DNA of 62,700 nt from an uncultured Bacteroidales bacterium (GCA_905233745.1 CAJODA010000004.1:1-62700); one strand, 5' to 3'. Positions 15,404 through 24,417 are shown, counted from the stretch's first letter. Program-made: numbers and translations. Notes: generated from the sequence alone by a model not told the origin.

Positions 15404-17305
15404 TTATTTTTTAAAAAAGATTTTGTTTTGGTCTATTAACCAACGCATTACGTTAAGAACATCCTCTTCTTCATATTGAGTGGCGAGACGGTCTCGGATG
15501 GCCTTCTCCTGCAATCCCTGCTGATGCAGGGCAAGGATACGCTTGGAAATTGTCTGGAATTTCTTATCGGACACCGCCTTTCTGCCCGTTTGCAGGCACG
15601 CGTCACACTGACCGCACGCAGGACTTTTCATCTCTCCAAAATAGCGCAGCAGCAGACGGCTACGGCACACGTCCGTGGTCGCGACGTACTCGCGCACAGC
15701 CTCCACACGTTCCTGAGCCTTGCTCTTCTGAACTTCATAAACAGCCGGATCGAAGTAGATGTGTTTTTCGGGCATTCTATCTTGCAAGAAGATAATCAGG
15801 GGTATTTCGTTCTGCGGCTGGTACGACAGCACGCCCGCCTGGTGCAGCGTTCGCAGATGCCCGGCCACCTCTTCCTCCGTCATTTCCGCACGAAGTGCAA
15901 GTGTCCGTTCTTCGATCTTCACATACTGGGTGAACACCCCTCCATAGGAGCGGAGCAACAACTTGACGAATTCGGCCTCCTCCGGATGATTCTCCTCGTA
16001 TGTCATCAGCTCCTCTCCATTGAACTTGAAGTGGATTTGGGAGGTTTCCCTCAGATGTTCGGAAAGGGCTATTACGCCGGCCTTCTCCAAAAACCTGACC
16101 GCGTTGAAAAGCTGAACAGGGTCCATCTTCATGCGCTTGGCATGTTGTTCTATGTAAAAGGGCTTTATGGTATTTTTGCCTGTACCCATCTCGATGCGGT
16201 AGTATTGGCACAGGTCTTCATAGACCTCCCGTATTTTGTCCATTGGCGGGAACGAGAGGGTAAGGTTTCGGGAGAGCTGCCGCAGGTCATTGCTGTCATA
16301 AAGCAGGATTGCCACAGCGGGTTTCTCGTCACGGCCCGCACGTCCGGCCTCTTGAAAGTAGGCTTCCAGCGAATCGGGCGTGTCGATATGGACCACAAAA
16401 CGCACATCCGGTTTGTCAATGCCCATTCCGAACGCGTTGGTCGATACAATGACGCGTGTTTTGCCCGTCATCCAGTCATTCTGACGCAAGTCGCGCGTTT
16501 TAGGGTCCAGGCCAGCGTGGTAGAAGTCGGCGGGGATGCCATGTTCCCGCAGGAAGCCTGCCACCTCTGCCGTCTTGCGACGGTTGCGGACATATACGAC
16601 ACCCGTACCCGGGTAGCGTTGCATAATGCGAAGCATCCGCCCGTTCTTATCCTCCTCCTTCACCACAAAATAGGTCAGGTTGTCTCTCTTGAAACTCTTT
16701 TGGAAAACATTCTCCTTTTTAAAATCCAGGCGATATTGGATATCCTTCACCACCTCGGGAGTGGCGGTGGCCGTGAGCGCCAGCACGGGCGCATCCGGGA
16801 ACACCTTCCGGACATTTGCAATCTCCAGATAGGGAGGACGAAAATCATAGCCCCACTGCGAGATGCAATGGGCCTCATCCACCGCAATCATCTTCACCGG
16901 CATCTTCTCCAGATTCACGCGAAAAGTATCGGTCTGCAGGCGCTCCGGAGAGACATACAAAAAACGGTACTCCGGGTCGAACATCACATTCTGAACAGCA
17001 TCCTGAATCTGACTGTAATTCATGCCGGAATAGAGTGCTGCGGCTTTGATGCCGCGAGCCTTCAGATGGGCCACCTGGTCCTTCATCAGGGCTATAAGCG
17101 GGGATACGACAATACACAGTCCCTCCAGCGCCAACGCGGGAACCTGGAAGCAGATGGACTTTCCGCCGCCGGTAGGCAAAAGGGCCAGCGTGTCATTACC
17201 CGCCAAAACAGAAAGAATAATATCCTCCTGCAGCGGGCGGAACCCGTCGTAGCCCCAATATTGCTTCAATATCCGGCGAACTCGCTGTGAATCTTCGTTT
17301 TTCAT
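15404..17305 (-). CDS. recQ: ATP-dependent DNA helicase RecQ
   Basis: 633 aa from ATG 17305 (MKNEDSQRVRRILKQYWGYDGFRPLQ); the longer ORF start lies upstream of the promoter box. It is a 3'-5' helicase for recombination and fork repair. Motif 0 GYDGFRPLQEDII; motif I LLPTGGGKSICFQ; motif II DEAHCISQWGYDFRP; motif III LTATATP; motif VI QEAGRAGRD; RecQ zinc site with Cys residues in TTDVCRSRLLLRYFGE and ACGQCDAC. A winged helix follows, but a C-terminal HRDC domain is not evident. The gene appears monocistronic. Confidence 0.95.
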   Translation of the reverse strand: MKNEDSQRVRRILKQYWGYDGFRPLQEDIILSVLAGNDTLALLPTGGGKSICFQVPALALEGLCIVVSPLIALMKDQVAHLKARGIKAAALYSGMNYSQIQDAVQNVMFDPEYRFLYVSPERLQTDTFRVNLEKMPVKMIAVDEAHCISQWGYDFRPPYLEIANVRKVFPDAPVLALTATATPEVVKDIQYRLDFKKENVFQKSFKRDNLTYFVVKEEDKNGRMLRIMQRYPGTGVVYVRNRRKTAEVAGFLREHGIPADFYHAGLDPKTRDLRQNDWMTGKTRVIVSTNAFGMGIDKPDVRFVVHIDTPDSLEAYFQEAGRAGRDEKPAVAILLYDSNDLRQLSRNLTLSFPPMDKIREVYEDLCQYYRIEMGTGKNTIKPFYIEQHAKRMKMDPVQLFNAVRFLEKAGVIALSEHLRETSQIHFKFNGEELMTYEENHPEEAEFVKLLLRSYGGVFTQYVKIEERTLALRAEMTEEEVAGHLRTLHQAGVLSYQPQNEIPLIIFLQDRMPEKHIYFDPAVYEVQKSKAQERVEAVREYVATTDVCRSRLLLRYFGEMKSPACGQCDACLQTGRKAVSDKKFQTISKRILALHQQGLQEKAIRDRLATQYEEEDVLNVMRWLIDQNKIFFKK

Positions 17306-17315
17306 ATCACGGCCG

Positions 17316-17323
17316 CAAAAATA
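17316..17323 (-). promoter_or_regulatory. -7 box TATTTTTG for recQ
   Basis: Minus-strand TATTTTTG followed by CGGCCG, 10 bases before ATG 17305. It supports the shorter RecQ start. Confidence 0.65.
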
Positions 17324-17439
17324 CAAAAAACGATTAGAGTGAAAATTGATAATTATCAATAAACATTGAGAATCAGTATTTTAAAAATTTCATTTGCTTA
17401 AAAAACATTAAAAAAGGGTTGGGTTTGCAAATAATATTG

Positions 17440-17447
17440 TATATTTG
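17440..17447 (+). promoter_or_regulatory. -7 box TATATTTG for the small lipoprotein and M23 operon
   Basis: TATATTTG followed by CCGCC, 20 bases before the ATG at 17468. TTTG at 17424-17427 may serve as the upstream element. Confidence 0.65.
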
Positions 17448-17467
17448 CCGCCTTAAAAATAGAAAAA

Positions 17468-17689
17468 ATGGGTAAAAAGAGATTCCTTTTACATATTATA
17501 ATTGTCTTGTTCTGTGTTGCTTTCGCATTATCTTTCACCTCTTGCAGCACGTCGAAAAGTGGAACCAAGTCTCCGTCCTCTTATTCCAAGAAGAGAACAC
17601 GTCACCAGCCCAACTGGAATGCTACCACATCGCAGACCACCACGTACCACATCCGCAAGCACAATTCCCGTAAAAGTCAAAACAACTAA
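17468..17689 (+). CDS. Small basic lipoprotein
   Basis: 73 aa. A hydrophobic N-terminal helix runs into FTSCSTSKSG, where SC fits a lipobox-like site. The mature part is only about 45 residues, rich in Ser, Thr, Lys, Arg and His with no acidic residues. I do not recognise it. A promoter box upstream and the peptidase gene 30 bases downstream suggest a shared transcript. A strongly basic tethered peptide could contact LPS or peptidoglycan, but that is a guess. Confidence 0.65.
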   Translation: MGKKRFLLHIIIVLFCVAFALSFTSCSTSKSGTKSPSSYSKKRTRHQPNWNATTSQTTTYHIRKHNSRKSQNN

Positions 17690-17703
17690 CCGGCCCCCGG
17701 TTA
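17687..17703 (+). terminator. Hairpin overlapping the small lipoprotein stop
   Basis: TAACCGG CCC CCGGTTA, perfect 7-bp stem with a 3-nt loop; the stop codon is its first three bases. A T-rich but mixed tract follows. It may attenuate read-through into the M23 peptidase gene. Confidence 0.4.
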
Positions 17704-17719
17704 TTTATCTTTCGTCTTT

Positions 17720-18676
17720 ATGAAAAAAAATTGCCAAACTATATATATAGTTCTTTTTGTATTGTTTGTCACTGGCATCATTTCCCATGCCAATGCACAG
17801 GACAACCGCTTTCAGTTCAGTGTAGTGAATGACACTGCGCACATTGACACCGCGATTCCCGAGGACACGTTGGGAGAGATGGCGGGCATTGAAGAAAATC
17901 TGGCCTCATTTGACAACGTGGACCACGGTGACGGAATGTTATTCACCTATTTCAACTGGATGCCCGGGTACGGACGCTACCAGCATTTCGACATCATCAA
18001 CATTCATTACAAGCATGTGGGGTCAGCGCCCAAGGACACGCTGGTTCTGACCGGGTACCATCATCCCGCCAACCATAAGAAAACCTCCGACTACGGCTGG
18101 CGCCGTCGCAGAATGCACCGTGGCGTGGACCTGGGGTATCCTACAGGCACCCCTGTGGCTGCAGCTTGGGATGGTCAGGTGCGCATCTCCAAAGGCAGCA
18201 ACACCGGCGGTTATGGCAATCTCATCGTCATCCGCCACGAGAACGGCCTGGAGACCTACTATGCACACCTCTCTCGCCGGCTGGTGAACCCGGGGCAGAT
18301 TGTGCACGCCGGTGAAATCATTGGACTGGGCGGCAACACGGGGCGCTCTTACGGTTCCCACCTGCACTTCGAAATCCGATACCTCGGCCAGGACATCAAC
18401 CCCAACCGATTAGTGGATTTTGAGAACTTCACGTTGAAGTACGACACCATGTACGTGTCTGGCTATAGCGTCTCCACCCCCAACCCGACACAAAATGATC
18501 CGACACAAGCGGATCCTGCCAAACAGCAGCCTGCCACAGCCTACTATAGAGTAAAAAAAGGCGACAATTTAGGCAAAATCGCCCAAAAATTTCACACATC
18601 CGTTTCCAAGCTCAAAAAGCTCAACCATCTCCGTAGCGACTTTATCCGCGAAGGCCAACGCCTGCGCGTCAGATAG
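17720..18676 (+). CDS. Secreted M23 metallopeptidase with C-terminal LysM
   Basis: 318 aa. The signal peptide ends in SHANAQ. The LytM/M23 domain (about 115-235) keeps the zinc ligands and catalytic His: HRGVDLGYPTGTPVAAA (H...D), and SHLHFEIRY with the HxH motif. A Pro/Gln/Thr linker follows, then one LysM repeat (YYRVKKGDNLGKIAQKFHTSVSKLKKLN..., about 272-318) for peptidoglycan binding. It probably cleaves peptide cross-links in the periplasm. The next gene starts 7 bases downstream. Confidence 0.9.
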   Translation: MKKNCQTIYIVLFVLFVTGIISHANAQDNRFQFSVVNDTAHIDTAIPEDTLGEMAGIEENLASFDNVDHGDGMLFTYFNWMPGYGRYQHFDIINIHYKHVGSAPKDTLVLTGYHHPANHKKTSDYGWRRRRMHRGVDLGYPTGTPVAAAWDGQVRISKGSNTGGYGNLIVIRHENGLETYYAHLSRRLVNPGQIVHAGEIIGLGGNTGRSYGSHLHFEIRYLGQDINPNRLVDFENFTLKYDTMYVSGYSVSTPNPTQNDPTQADPAKQQPATAYYRVKKGDNLGKIAQKFHTSVSKLKKLNHLRSDFIREGQRLRVR

Positions 18677-18683
18677 CTCCTCC

Positions 18684-20885
18684 ATGAGAAGACCCCGGCA
18701 TATCTTGTCCACCTTCTGCTGTCTGTGCCTCATCTTGGTAACCCAGGCACAGCACACGACCGATGATTTCAGTTTTTTCCGTCCCCAAAACCCACCCTGT
18801 GTCATTAGTGGCGATACCCTTCTAATGCCCTGGGCCGGTGGGTTCAACGCCCCGCACTTCTCGGAAACAGACTTGGACATGGATGGTGTCAAGGACCTCT
18901 TCGCCTTTGACAAACACGGCAACCGCGTGCTCACCTTTTTGCGCCGCGGCAACCATTATGTATATGCCCCGCAATATGCACGCCTGTTCCCCGAATTGCA
19001 CGACTGGGCATTCCTCAAGGACTACAACAATGACGGCAAGCCCGACATCTTCACCTACGGTCTGGCAGGAGTGCGCGTGTTCAAGAACATCTCCGACAGA
19101 CAGCCAGCCTTCCAGCTGGTTACCGAACAGTTGCAGGCATACTATTACAACGGCTATGTCAACATCTTTGTCTCTCCCGACGACTACCTGATTGTGGAAG
19201 ACTTCGACCATGACGGGCACCTCGACATACTGAACTTCTGGGTGCTCGGAAAATATGTACACCACCTGCGGAACTACAGCAACGACCCGGAGCAGTTCGA
19301 CTTCCGCCTGGAGTCGGAATGTTGGGGGCACTTTGAGGAGGCCGCCGACAACAACACCATCACCCTGAATTCCGACTGCAACAATAAAGGCGGTGGCGAT
19401 GGGCAAACCCGTCACACAGGTTCTTCCATGCTGCTGCACGATTTCGACAGCAACGGTCTTCCCGACATCCTTATCGGAGACATAGACTACCCGAACCTTA
19501 TTGCGCTCTATAACCACGGGAGTGTCCGGGAGGCACGCATGACGATTCAGGAGACGGCATTCCCTGCCGGTTCTCCGGTGCACCTCTACTCCATGCCCGC
19601 CCCCGCCCTTGTGCATTTACCGGGGAACGACATCCCCGCCCTACTGGTGTCACCATCCGACCCATCATTGAACAAATCCCAGGACCTCAACTGCGTATGG
19701 CGCTATGACTACGACACCCTGCTGCGGCAATACACCCTCACCAACACCGCATTCCTTCAAGAGGAGATGATAGACGTTGGCAGCGGCTGCCGCCCAGTAC
19801 TCTTTGATTGGAACGGTGACGGCCTGGTGGACCTCTTCCTAGCCAACTACGGCAGCTTCGACAGCGCACAGTACTCCAACGGATTTCTCACCTCCCACTA
19901 CTCCTCTTCCATTCAATACTACCAAAACACAGGCTCAGCCACTCAACCGACATTCCGGCTGCAGGATCCTGACTTCGGCCATCTGAAAGCGCTCAACTAC
20001 CAAGCGTTACATCCTACTTTCGGCGACTTTGACGGGAATGGGTCCACGGATATGCTCTGCGGCCATGAGGATGGCACGCTACTGCTGGTCCCCCACCAAA
20101 GGCTCACCACAGGAGTGGGAGAAATCACCCGGAACTTCCAAGGCATTGACGTGGGCAAGCACAGCACCCCCACCCTCTTTGATCTGGACCACGACGGCCG
20201 CGAGGACCTCATCATCGGCAACCAGCGCGGGCTGCTGAGCTATTATCGTAACATCGGCACCAGCGGACATACTGACTTTGAACACGTCACTGACACACTC
20301 GGCGGTGTCGATGTGCGCAATTTCGAGCAATCCTATTTCGGTTACAGCGTGCCTTGTTTTCACCGCGATTCGCTGAACGGAACCGTGCTGTTCTGTGGTA
20401 GCGAGCAGGGCCGCATTTTCTACTATAAGGATATTGACGACAATCTTCCGGGGGCCTTCAGTGCTAGCGGTTGCGTTTGGGAGAGCGAGAACGCCGAATG
20501 CCAATACTGCGCCATACCGCTGCGGGAGGGCCGGCGCGTCGGTGCCGCCATCGCCAACCTTGATTGCGATGCCTACCCCGACCTCATCGTGGGCAACTAC
20601 GCTGGCGGAGCCGTTTTCCTCCAAGGACGCACCCCGGCCACTCACGAGGTGGCAACCCGCACCCCCGAACAAACCAACCTACGCGTGCACCCCAACCCCA
20701 CCACAGGCACGATATATGTGGACAGCGACAACCCCATCCCCTGCATCGATCTATACGACCTGACAGGGAGACTACTGTTCCGAAGCAACAACCCGGTCCT
20801 TGATCTCCACACCCTGCCCGACGGGCTCTACATACTCAACATCGACCACCATTCACGGGTGAAAGTGGTCAAAACTTCAAGATAG
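18684..20885 (+). CDS. FG-GAP/VCBS repeat protein with T9SS type A sorting domain
   Basis: 733 aa. The signal peptide is MRRPRHILSTFCCLCLILVTQAQ. Several calcium-loop FG-GAP/VCBS units follow: DFDHDGHLDIL, DFDSNGLPDILIGD, DWNGDGLVDLF, DFDGNGSTDML, DLDHDGREDLIIG, LDCDAYPDLIVG, as in a beta-propeller. It ends with a type A T9SS signal (VHPNPTTGTIYV ... LPDGLYILNI). It should be exported to the cell surface. The ligand is unknown. It forms a tight operon with the M23 peptidase upstream and the Nudix gene 11 bases downstream. Confidence 0.85.
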   Translation: MRRPRHILSTFCCLCLILVTQAQHTTDDFSFFRPQNPPCVISGDTLLMPWAGGFNAPHFSETDLDMDGVKDLFAFDKHGNRVLTFLRRGNHYVYAPQYARLFPELHDWAFLKDYNNDGKPDIFTYGLAGVRVFKNISDRQPAFQLVTEQLQAYYYNGYVNIFVSPDDYLIVEDFDHDGHLDILNFWVLGKYVHHLRNYSNDPEQFDFRLESECWGHFEEAADNNTITLNSDCNNKGGGDGQTRHTGSSMLLHDFDSNGLPDILIGDIDYPNLIALYNHGSVREARMTIQETAFPAGSPVHLYSMPAPALVHLPGNDIPALLVSPSDPSLNKSQDLNCVWRYDYDTLLRQYTLTNTAFLQEEMIDVGSGCRPVLFDWNGDGLVDLFLANYGSFDSAQYSNGFLTSHYSSSIQYYQNTGSATQPTFRLQDPDFGHLKALNYQALHPTFGDFDGNGSTDMLCGHEDGTLLLVPHQRLTTGVGEITRNFQGIDVGKHSTPTLFDLDHDGREDLIIGNQRGLLSYYRNIGTSGHTDFEHVTDTLGGVDVRNFEQSYFGYSVPCFHRDSLNGTVLFCGSEQGRIFYYKDIDDNLPGAFSASGCVWESENAECQYCAIPLREGRRVGAAIANLDCDAYPDLIVGNYAGGAVFLQGRTPATHEVATRTPEQTNLRVHPNPTTGTIYVDSDNPIPCIDLYDLTGRLLFRSNNPVLDLHTLPDGLYILNIDHHSRVKVVKTSR

Positions 20886-20896
20886 CACACCTGACT

Positions 20897-21367
20897 ATGA
20901 TCATTTTCCACAACAACAAACCTATTGAGTTCCAAACCGAAGAGGCGTTTCTGCAATTTGCCCGGGACTTCCGTATCATCCATGCGGCAGGCGGCATCGT
21001 ACAAAACGAGCAACAAGAGATATTGATGATATTCCGCCTTGAGAAATGGGACTTCCCCAAAGGCAAGGTAGAAGAGGGCGAGCAGTACGCGGAAGCTGCT
21101 GTCAGGGAGGTGCAAGAGGAGACCGGCCTGCAGGGTGTCACACTTGGCACAATGCTGCCTAGCACTTTCCACACCTATGAGCTCCACGGAGAGCCCATCC
21201 TCAAGGAGACGCACTGGTACAACATGCGTGCGCCGAAGCAACCCCTCACGCCTCAAACTATCGAAGACATCAGCCAAGCCGTCTGGGTCTCCCGCAACCA
21301 AGTAACCGCCAACCTAAAGCACTCATACCCCTCTCTCGCCGCCCTGTGGGAAGCGTGGGGTGAGTGA
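20897..21367 (+). CDS. Nudix hydrolase
   Basis: 156 aa with a complete Nudix box: GKVEEGEQYAEAAVREVQEETGL (G-x5-E-x7-REUxEExGU). The N-terminus (IIFHNNKPIEFQTEEAFLQFARDF) is an extension common in Bacteroidota Nudix proteins of about this size. It removes a nucleoside diphosphate-linked moiety; substrate not predictable. No signal peptide, so cytoplasmic, although its operon neighbours are exported. Confidence 0.88.
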   Translation: MIIFHNNKPIEFQTEEAFLQFARDFRIIHAAGGIVQNEQQEILMIFRLEKWDFPKGKVEEGEQYAEAAVREVQEETGLQGVTLGTMLPSTFHTYELHGEPILKETHWYNMRAPKQPLTPQTIEDISQAVWVSRNQVTANLKHSYPSLAALWEAWGE

Positions 21368-21385
21368 AGTTTGAATACCAAAAAC

Positions 21386-22765
21386 ATGTTCCGTATTATT
21401 CAAATCCTGTTGCTCTCCCTGTTTTGTTGCTGTGCTTCGGCGCAGAACATCTCCGGCTATTGGGAGGGCGTGTTGCACATCACCAAACGCGACTCTCTCA
21501 CCATCGGCATGCTGGTGGAACGGAGGGGCGACTCCATGTCCGTTGTGATCGACAGTCCCGACCAGTACTACAACGACATCGCCACCAGTGAACATACATG
21601 GAGCGACAGTGTCCTGACATGGAGCGTCAGCAGCCTCGGAGCCTCTTTCAACGGCAGACTCTCTGAAGACGGGCAGCACATTGAGGGCAAGTTCCGTCAG
21701 GGAAAATCATTCCCGCTGACATTGGAGCGCGGGCACGAGCGGCGCACCTTGAACCGTCCGCAAACTCCGCATCCCCCCTACCCTTATACAGAAGAGGACA
21801 TCCGCATCTACGACCGGGAGAGCCGGTACAGCCTCATCAACGGCACACTCACCATGCCCGCGGAAACGCCCAAGGCCCTCGTCATCCTCATCACCGGATC
21901 GGGCTGGCAGGACCGCGACGAGACCCTCATGGGGCATAAGCCGTTTCTGGTGATTGCCGACCACCTCACGCGACAAGGATATGCCGTGTTCCGCTATGAT
22001 GACTTTCCGAAAGCCGTTTTCAACAAATCCACCACCTACGATTTCGCCGATGGGGTCACCTTGATTCTAGACTCCCTAAAGCGCCGAAGCGAACTGGCTG
22101 CTCTGCGCACCGGTTTGCTAGGGCACAGTGAAGGCAGTTTGGTGGCTGCAATCGTAGCCGCCCGTGACCCGCGCGTGCAGTTCATCGTCACGCTCGGCGG
22201 CGTGGCCCAGAAGTGCACCGATGTGCTCCTATACCAGCTTCGCGTCATTAGCGAGGCGGAGAGCAAACTGAGCCAACAGGAGATTGACAACTCTGTGGCC
22301 ATCTCGGCCCGCTTGTATCAGGCACTGGACAAGGCCAAAAACGAAAAGCAGGCTGTGCGCATCCTGAACGACGCCTGGCAACAGATCTCGGACCGGCTCA
22401 CCCCGGAAGAGCAGGAGCGCTATGGCATGAATCCCGAAAACAAAGCCGCCTCGATCATGCAGATGTGCTCCCCATGGTTCTTTGCCTTCATCCACTTCAA
22501 TCCCAAAGGTTACCTCCGCAAAGTGAAATGCCCATTTCTGGCCCTTGGGGGAGAAAAGGATCTGCAAGTGGATGCCGTGGCCAACAACCTGCTGTTCGAG
22601 AAGTACCTTCCAAAGAACCCGAAGCACCGGTTTCTTGTCATCCCACAAGCAAACCACATGCTGCAAACCTGCACCATCGGCACCCCTGACGAATATGGCA
22701 AGATAGAGGAAACCATCAAACCTGAAGTATTGGAAATCATCACGGAATGGATAAAAGGACTATAG
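21386..22765 (+). CDS. Secreted alpha/beta hydrolase (S33/S9-like)
   Basis: 459 aa from ATG 21386 (MFRIIQILLLSLFCCCASAQ), a clear signal peptide; the TTG at 21371 in the track is unlikely. The N-terminal 110 residues form a beta-rich lipocalin-like domain (GYWEGVLHITKRDSLTIGML). The alpha/beta hydrolase begins at TPKALVILITGSGWQDRDE. Nucleophile elbow GHSEGS, acid in GGEKDLQV, and His in QANHML complete the triad. Such proteins are esterases or aminopeptidases. The periplasmic substrate is unknown. Last gene of the 17468-22765 run. Confidence 0.85.
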   Translation: MFRIIQILLLSLFCCCASAQNISGYWEGVLHITKRDSLTIGMLVERRGDSMSVVIDSPDQYYNDIATSEHTWSDSVLTWSVSSLGASFNGRLSEDGQHIEGKFRQGKSFPLTLERGHERRTLNRPQTPHPPYPYTEEDIRIYDRESRYSLINGTLTMPAETPKALVILITGSGWQDRDETLMGHKPFLVIADHLTRQGYAVFRYDDFPKAVFNKSTTYDFADGVTLILDSLKRRSELAALRTGLLGHSEGSLVAAIVAARDPRVQFIVTLGGVAQKCTDVLLYQLRVISEAESKLSQQEIDNSVAISARLYQALDKAKNEKQAVRILNDAWQQISDRLTPEEQERYGMNPENKAASIMQMCSPWFFAFIHFNPKGYLRKVKCPFLALGGEKDLQVDAVANNLLFEKYLPKNPKHRFLVIPQANHMLQTCTIGTPDEYGKIEETIKPEVLEIITEWIKGL

Positions 22766-22839
22766 GCCAAAGATTGGATCCCCGTTCATTTTTCATCTTA
22801 TTTACACATTTTTTAACATTCATCGTATTAAAAAAAACA

Positions 22840-22847
22840 TACTTTTG
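22840..22847 (+). promoter_or_regulatory. -7 box TACTTTTG for the Cys-rich lipoprotein
   Basis: TACTTTTG followed by CGGCC, 41 bases before the ATG at 22889. Confidence 0.65.
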
Positions 22848-22888
22848 CGGCCTAATTCACAAAAAGAACAAATTAAACACAAAAAAAA

Positions 22889-23413
22889 ATGAAGAAAGTA
22901 CTGATTCTGATGGCAGCAGCTTGCTGTCTGACATTCACCGCCTGCAACAACAACAAACCGGCCGAACAGCCGAAAGAATGCACCGAAATGCAAGGCGAAG
23001 ACCATCCCTGCTGCAAGGACATGACCCCGGAGCAGAAAGCCGAAATGGAAGCTTGTAAGAAAGCTGCCGAAGACTGGGAGAACTGGGAGAACATCACAGA
23101 GGAGCGCAGAGTGGAACTGCTCAACGACCGCAAGGCCAAATATGACGAGATGCAGGCCATGAAGAAAGCCCAGGAGGAGAAGAAAGCCAAATTCGAGGCT
23201 GCCATGAACAACTGGGACAAACTCACCACCGCCGAGAAAAAGGCCGCTTTCGATGAGATGGGCTGCTGCGGAGGTTGCAAGAAAGGCGAGGGCAAATGCT
23301 GCAAAGGCGGCGACAAGCCCGGTTGTCACAAAGAGGGTAAAGCTTGCGACAAAGAGCACAAATGTGCCAAGGAGAAAGGATGTGCCAAAGAGAAAGAATG
23401 CCCCAAGCACTAA
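22889..23413 (+). CDS. Cysteine- and lysine-rich lipoprotein, possible metal binder
   Basis: 174 aa. The lipobox region is LTFTACNNN, so the Cys at about residue 19 is probably lipidated. The middle third is a charged helix rich in Glu and Lys (about 60-120). The C-terminal 50 residues have at least ten Cys: GCCGGCKKGEGKCCKGG, GCHKEGKACDKEHKCAKEKGCAKEKEC. Spacing such as CCxxC and CxHK suggests metal binding (Cu, Zn) or a disulphide-rich tail, but matches no family I know. Strong own promoter and terminator, so it is monocistronic. Confidence 0.75.
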   Translation: MKKVLILMAAACCLTFTACNNNKPAEQPKECTEMQGEDHPCCKDMTPEQKAEMEACKKAAEDWENWENITEERRVELLNDRKAKYDEMQAMKKAQEEKKAKFEAAMNNWDKLTTAEKKAAFDEMGCCGGCKKGEGKCCKGGDKPGCHKEGKACDKEHKCAKEKGCAKEKECPKH

Positions 23414-23455
23414 AATCGGTTTGGTTGCCCAAGCAATCAAATTCACGAATAAGAA

Positions 23456-23489
23456 AAAGCACCCGTGTTGAAAGCATGGGTGTTTTTTT
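23456..23489 (+). terminator. Rho-independent terminator after the Cys-rich lipoprotein
   Basis: CACCCGTG / CATGGGTG stem with one G-T pair, a TTGAAAG loop and a run of seven T. Flanking A and T tracts extend the stem. Confidence 0.88.
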
Positions 23490-23526
23490 ATTTGTAAGAA
23501 ACCGTTTTACAGTATTCCCTTACTTA

Positions 23527-23838
23527 TTACCGCTTGGCGATACGGCGGACTGGAATGCCAACAACCAAGAGAATCACAACACTACTGAGAATCTGCAAAA
23601 AGAACATGGCCGCTTCGCTGGTGATATACGGCGACAGCCATTTCTCCGTCAAATCTATGACAGGCACCACTATAAGACCGATAGAGAGACCGCCAATGAT
23701 TTCTGTGAGGTATGCTTTTTTGCGGACCTCTTTTTCTTCTTTCTGAAGTTTATCTTTGCGGACTTCGACATAGACAGAATAGGCATAGCCCACAAATCCT
23801 ATCAACAGCAGGACAATGTAAACAACTGTTTTCCACAT
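23527..23838 (-). CDS. Small three-helix membrane protein
   Basis: 103 aa. Three hydrophobic helices: about 4-22 (TVVYIVLLLIGFVGYAYSV), 48-63 (IGGLSIGLIVVPVI) and 80-97 (FFLQILSSVVILLVVGIPV), with a charged loop between the first two. No family is recognised. It faces the Cys-rich lipoprotein gene tail to tail. A minus-strand TATTTTTG box lies at 24061-24068, about 220 bases upstream, so a long leader is possible. Confidence 0.6.
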   Translation of the reverse strand: MWKTVVYIVLLLIGFVGYAYSVYVEVRKDKLQKEEKEVRKKAYLTEIIGGLSIGLIVVPVIDLTEKWLSPYITSEAAMFFLQILSSVVILLVVGIPVRRIAKR

Positions 23839-23840
23839 AA

Positions 23841-23885
23841 CTATTATCTATTATCTATTAACTCTCAACTCTCAACCATTATCTT
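23841..23885. repeat. Heptanucleotide word repeat
   Basis: CTATTAT x2, CTATTAA, CTCTCAA x2, CCATTAT: six 7-nt units in register, directly upstream of the small membrane protein gene (minus strand). Confidence 0.65.
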
Positions 23886-23960
23886 CCCCCGCCCTGTTCC
23901 CAATCTCCGCCACATAAAGAAATGCCGTTCTGTTTTCGGCATGATCGGAAATTTGCCCTT

Positions 23961-23988
23961 GTAGAGACGTGGCATGCCGCGTCTCTAC
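23961..23988. repeat. 28-bp near-perfect palindrome, copy 1
   Basis: GTAGAGACG-T-GGCATGCC-G-CGTCTCTAC: 9-bp perfect outer arms around a self-complementary centre, with one mismatch pair. A half-similar TGCAACGTGTCTC follows at about 23991. A diverged copy with the same layout is at 52402-52429. Confidence 0.75.
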
Positions 23989-24068
23989 GGTGCAACGTGT
24001 CTCGGATTTTCGGGGACAAAGGTACATCTTTTTTAGTTATCAGTGAACGAGTTTCGATGGCAAAAATA

Positions 24069-24117
24069 CACTTTTTCCAACGAATAATTACTGCTTAGTC
24101 GCACTTTTTCCAACGAA
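24069..24117. repeat. Direct repeat pair CACTTTTTCCAACGAA
   Basis: Two identical 16-base copies, at 24069-24084 and 24102-24117, spaced 33 bases start to start, each followed within a few bases by an ATTA. They may be relics of an insertion or regulator sites. Confidence 0.6.
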
Positions 24118-24417
24118 AGATTAATGTTTCACTCCAAGCATTGAGAATTTGCAAAATATTCTGCGGCAATTTGCGCGTTCTGCGGGAGAATAAACTCAGT
24201 AGATCACCATGACCAGATGTGTATGTCGGTGGTGATGCATAGCTGGATTAATATCAGGTGCGAAAATACAAAATATTCTTCTCCGCATATCTGGCTTTTA
24301 GCTTTCAGGTACGAATCACAGACAAAAGCTAACAGCCAATAGCCAAAGTCATGCTTGTAGGGTAGAACCATATTTAAAAAAAATTCTTTCCACATCTCGT
24401 ATCTCATTTATTTCTAA

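Larger units (their letters stand above)
23839..24417. other. Long non-coding gap (about 580 bases)
   Basis: Holds the heptanucleotide run (23841-23885), the 28-bp palindrome (23961-23988), a direct repeat (24069-24117) and a possible minus-strand -7 box (24061-24068). The ORF at 24204-24407 on the minus strand has no start context or family and is left out. No structured RNA was recognised. Confidence 0.6.

Noticed and set aside
15476-17290. 604-aa plus-strand ORF
   Set aside because: Antisense shadow of recQ, whose helicase motifs are complete on the minus strand.
24204-24407. 67-aa minus-strand ORF in the long gap
   Set aside because: No recognisable family, no promoter box or start context, sits in low-complexity AT-rich DNA.
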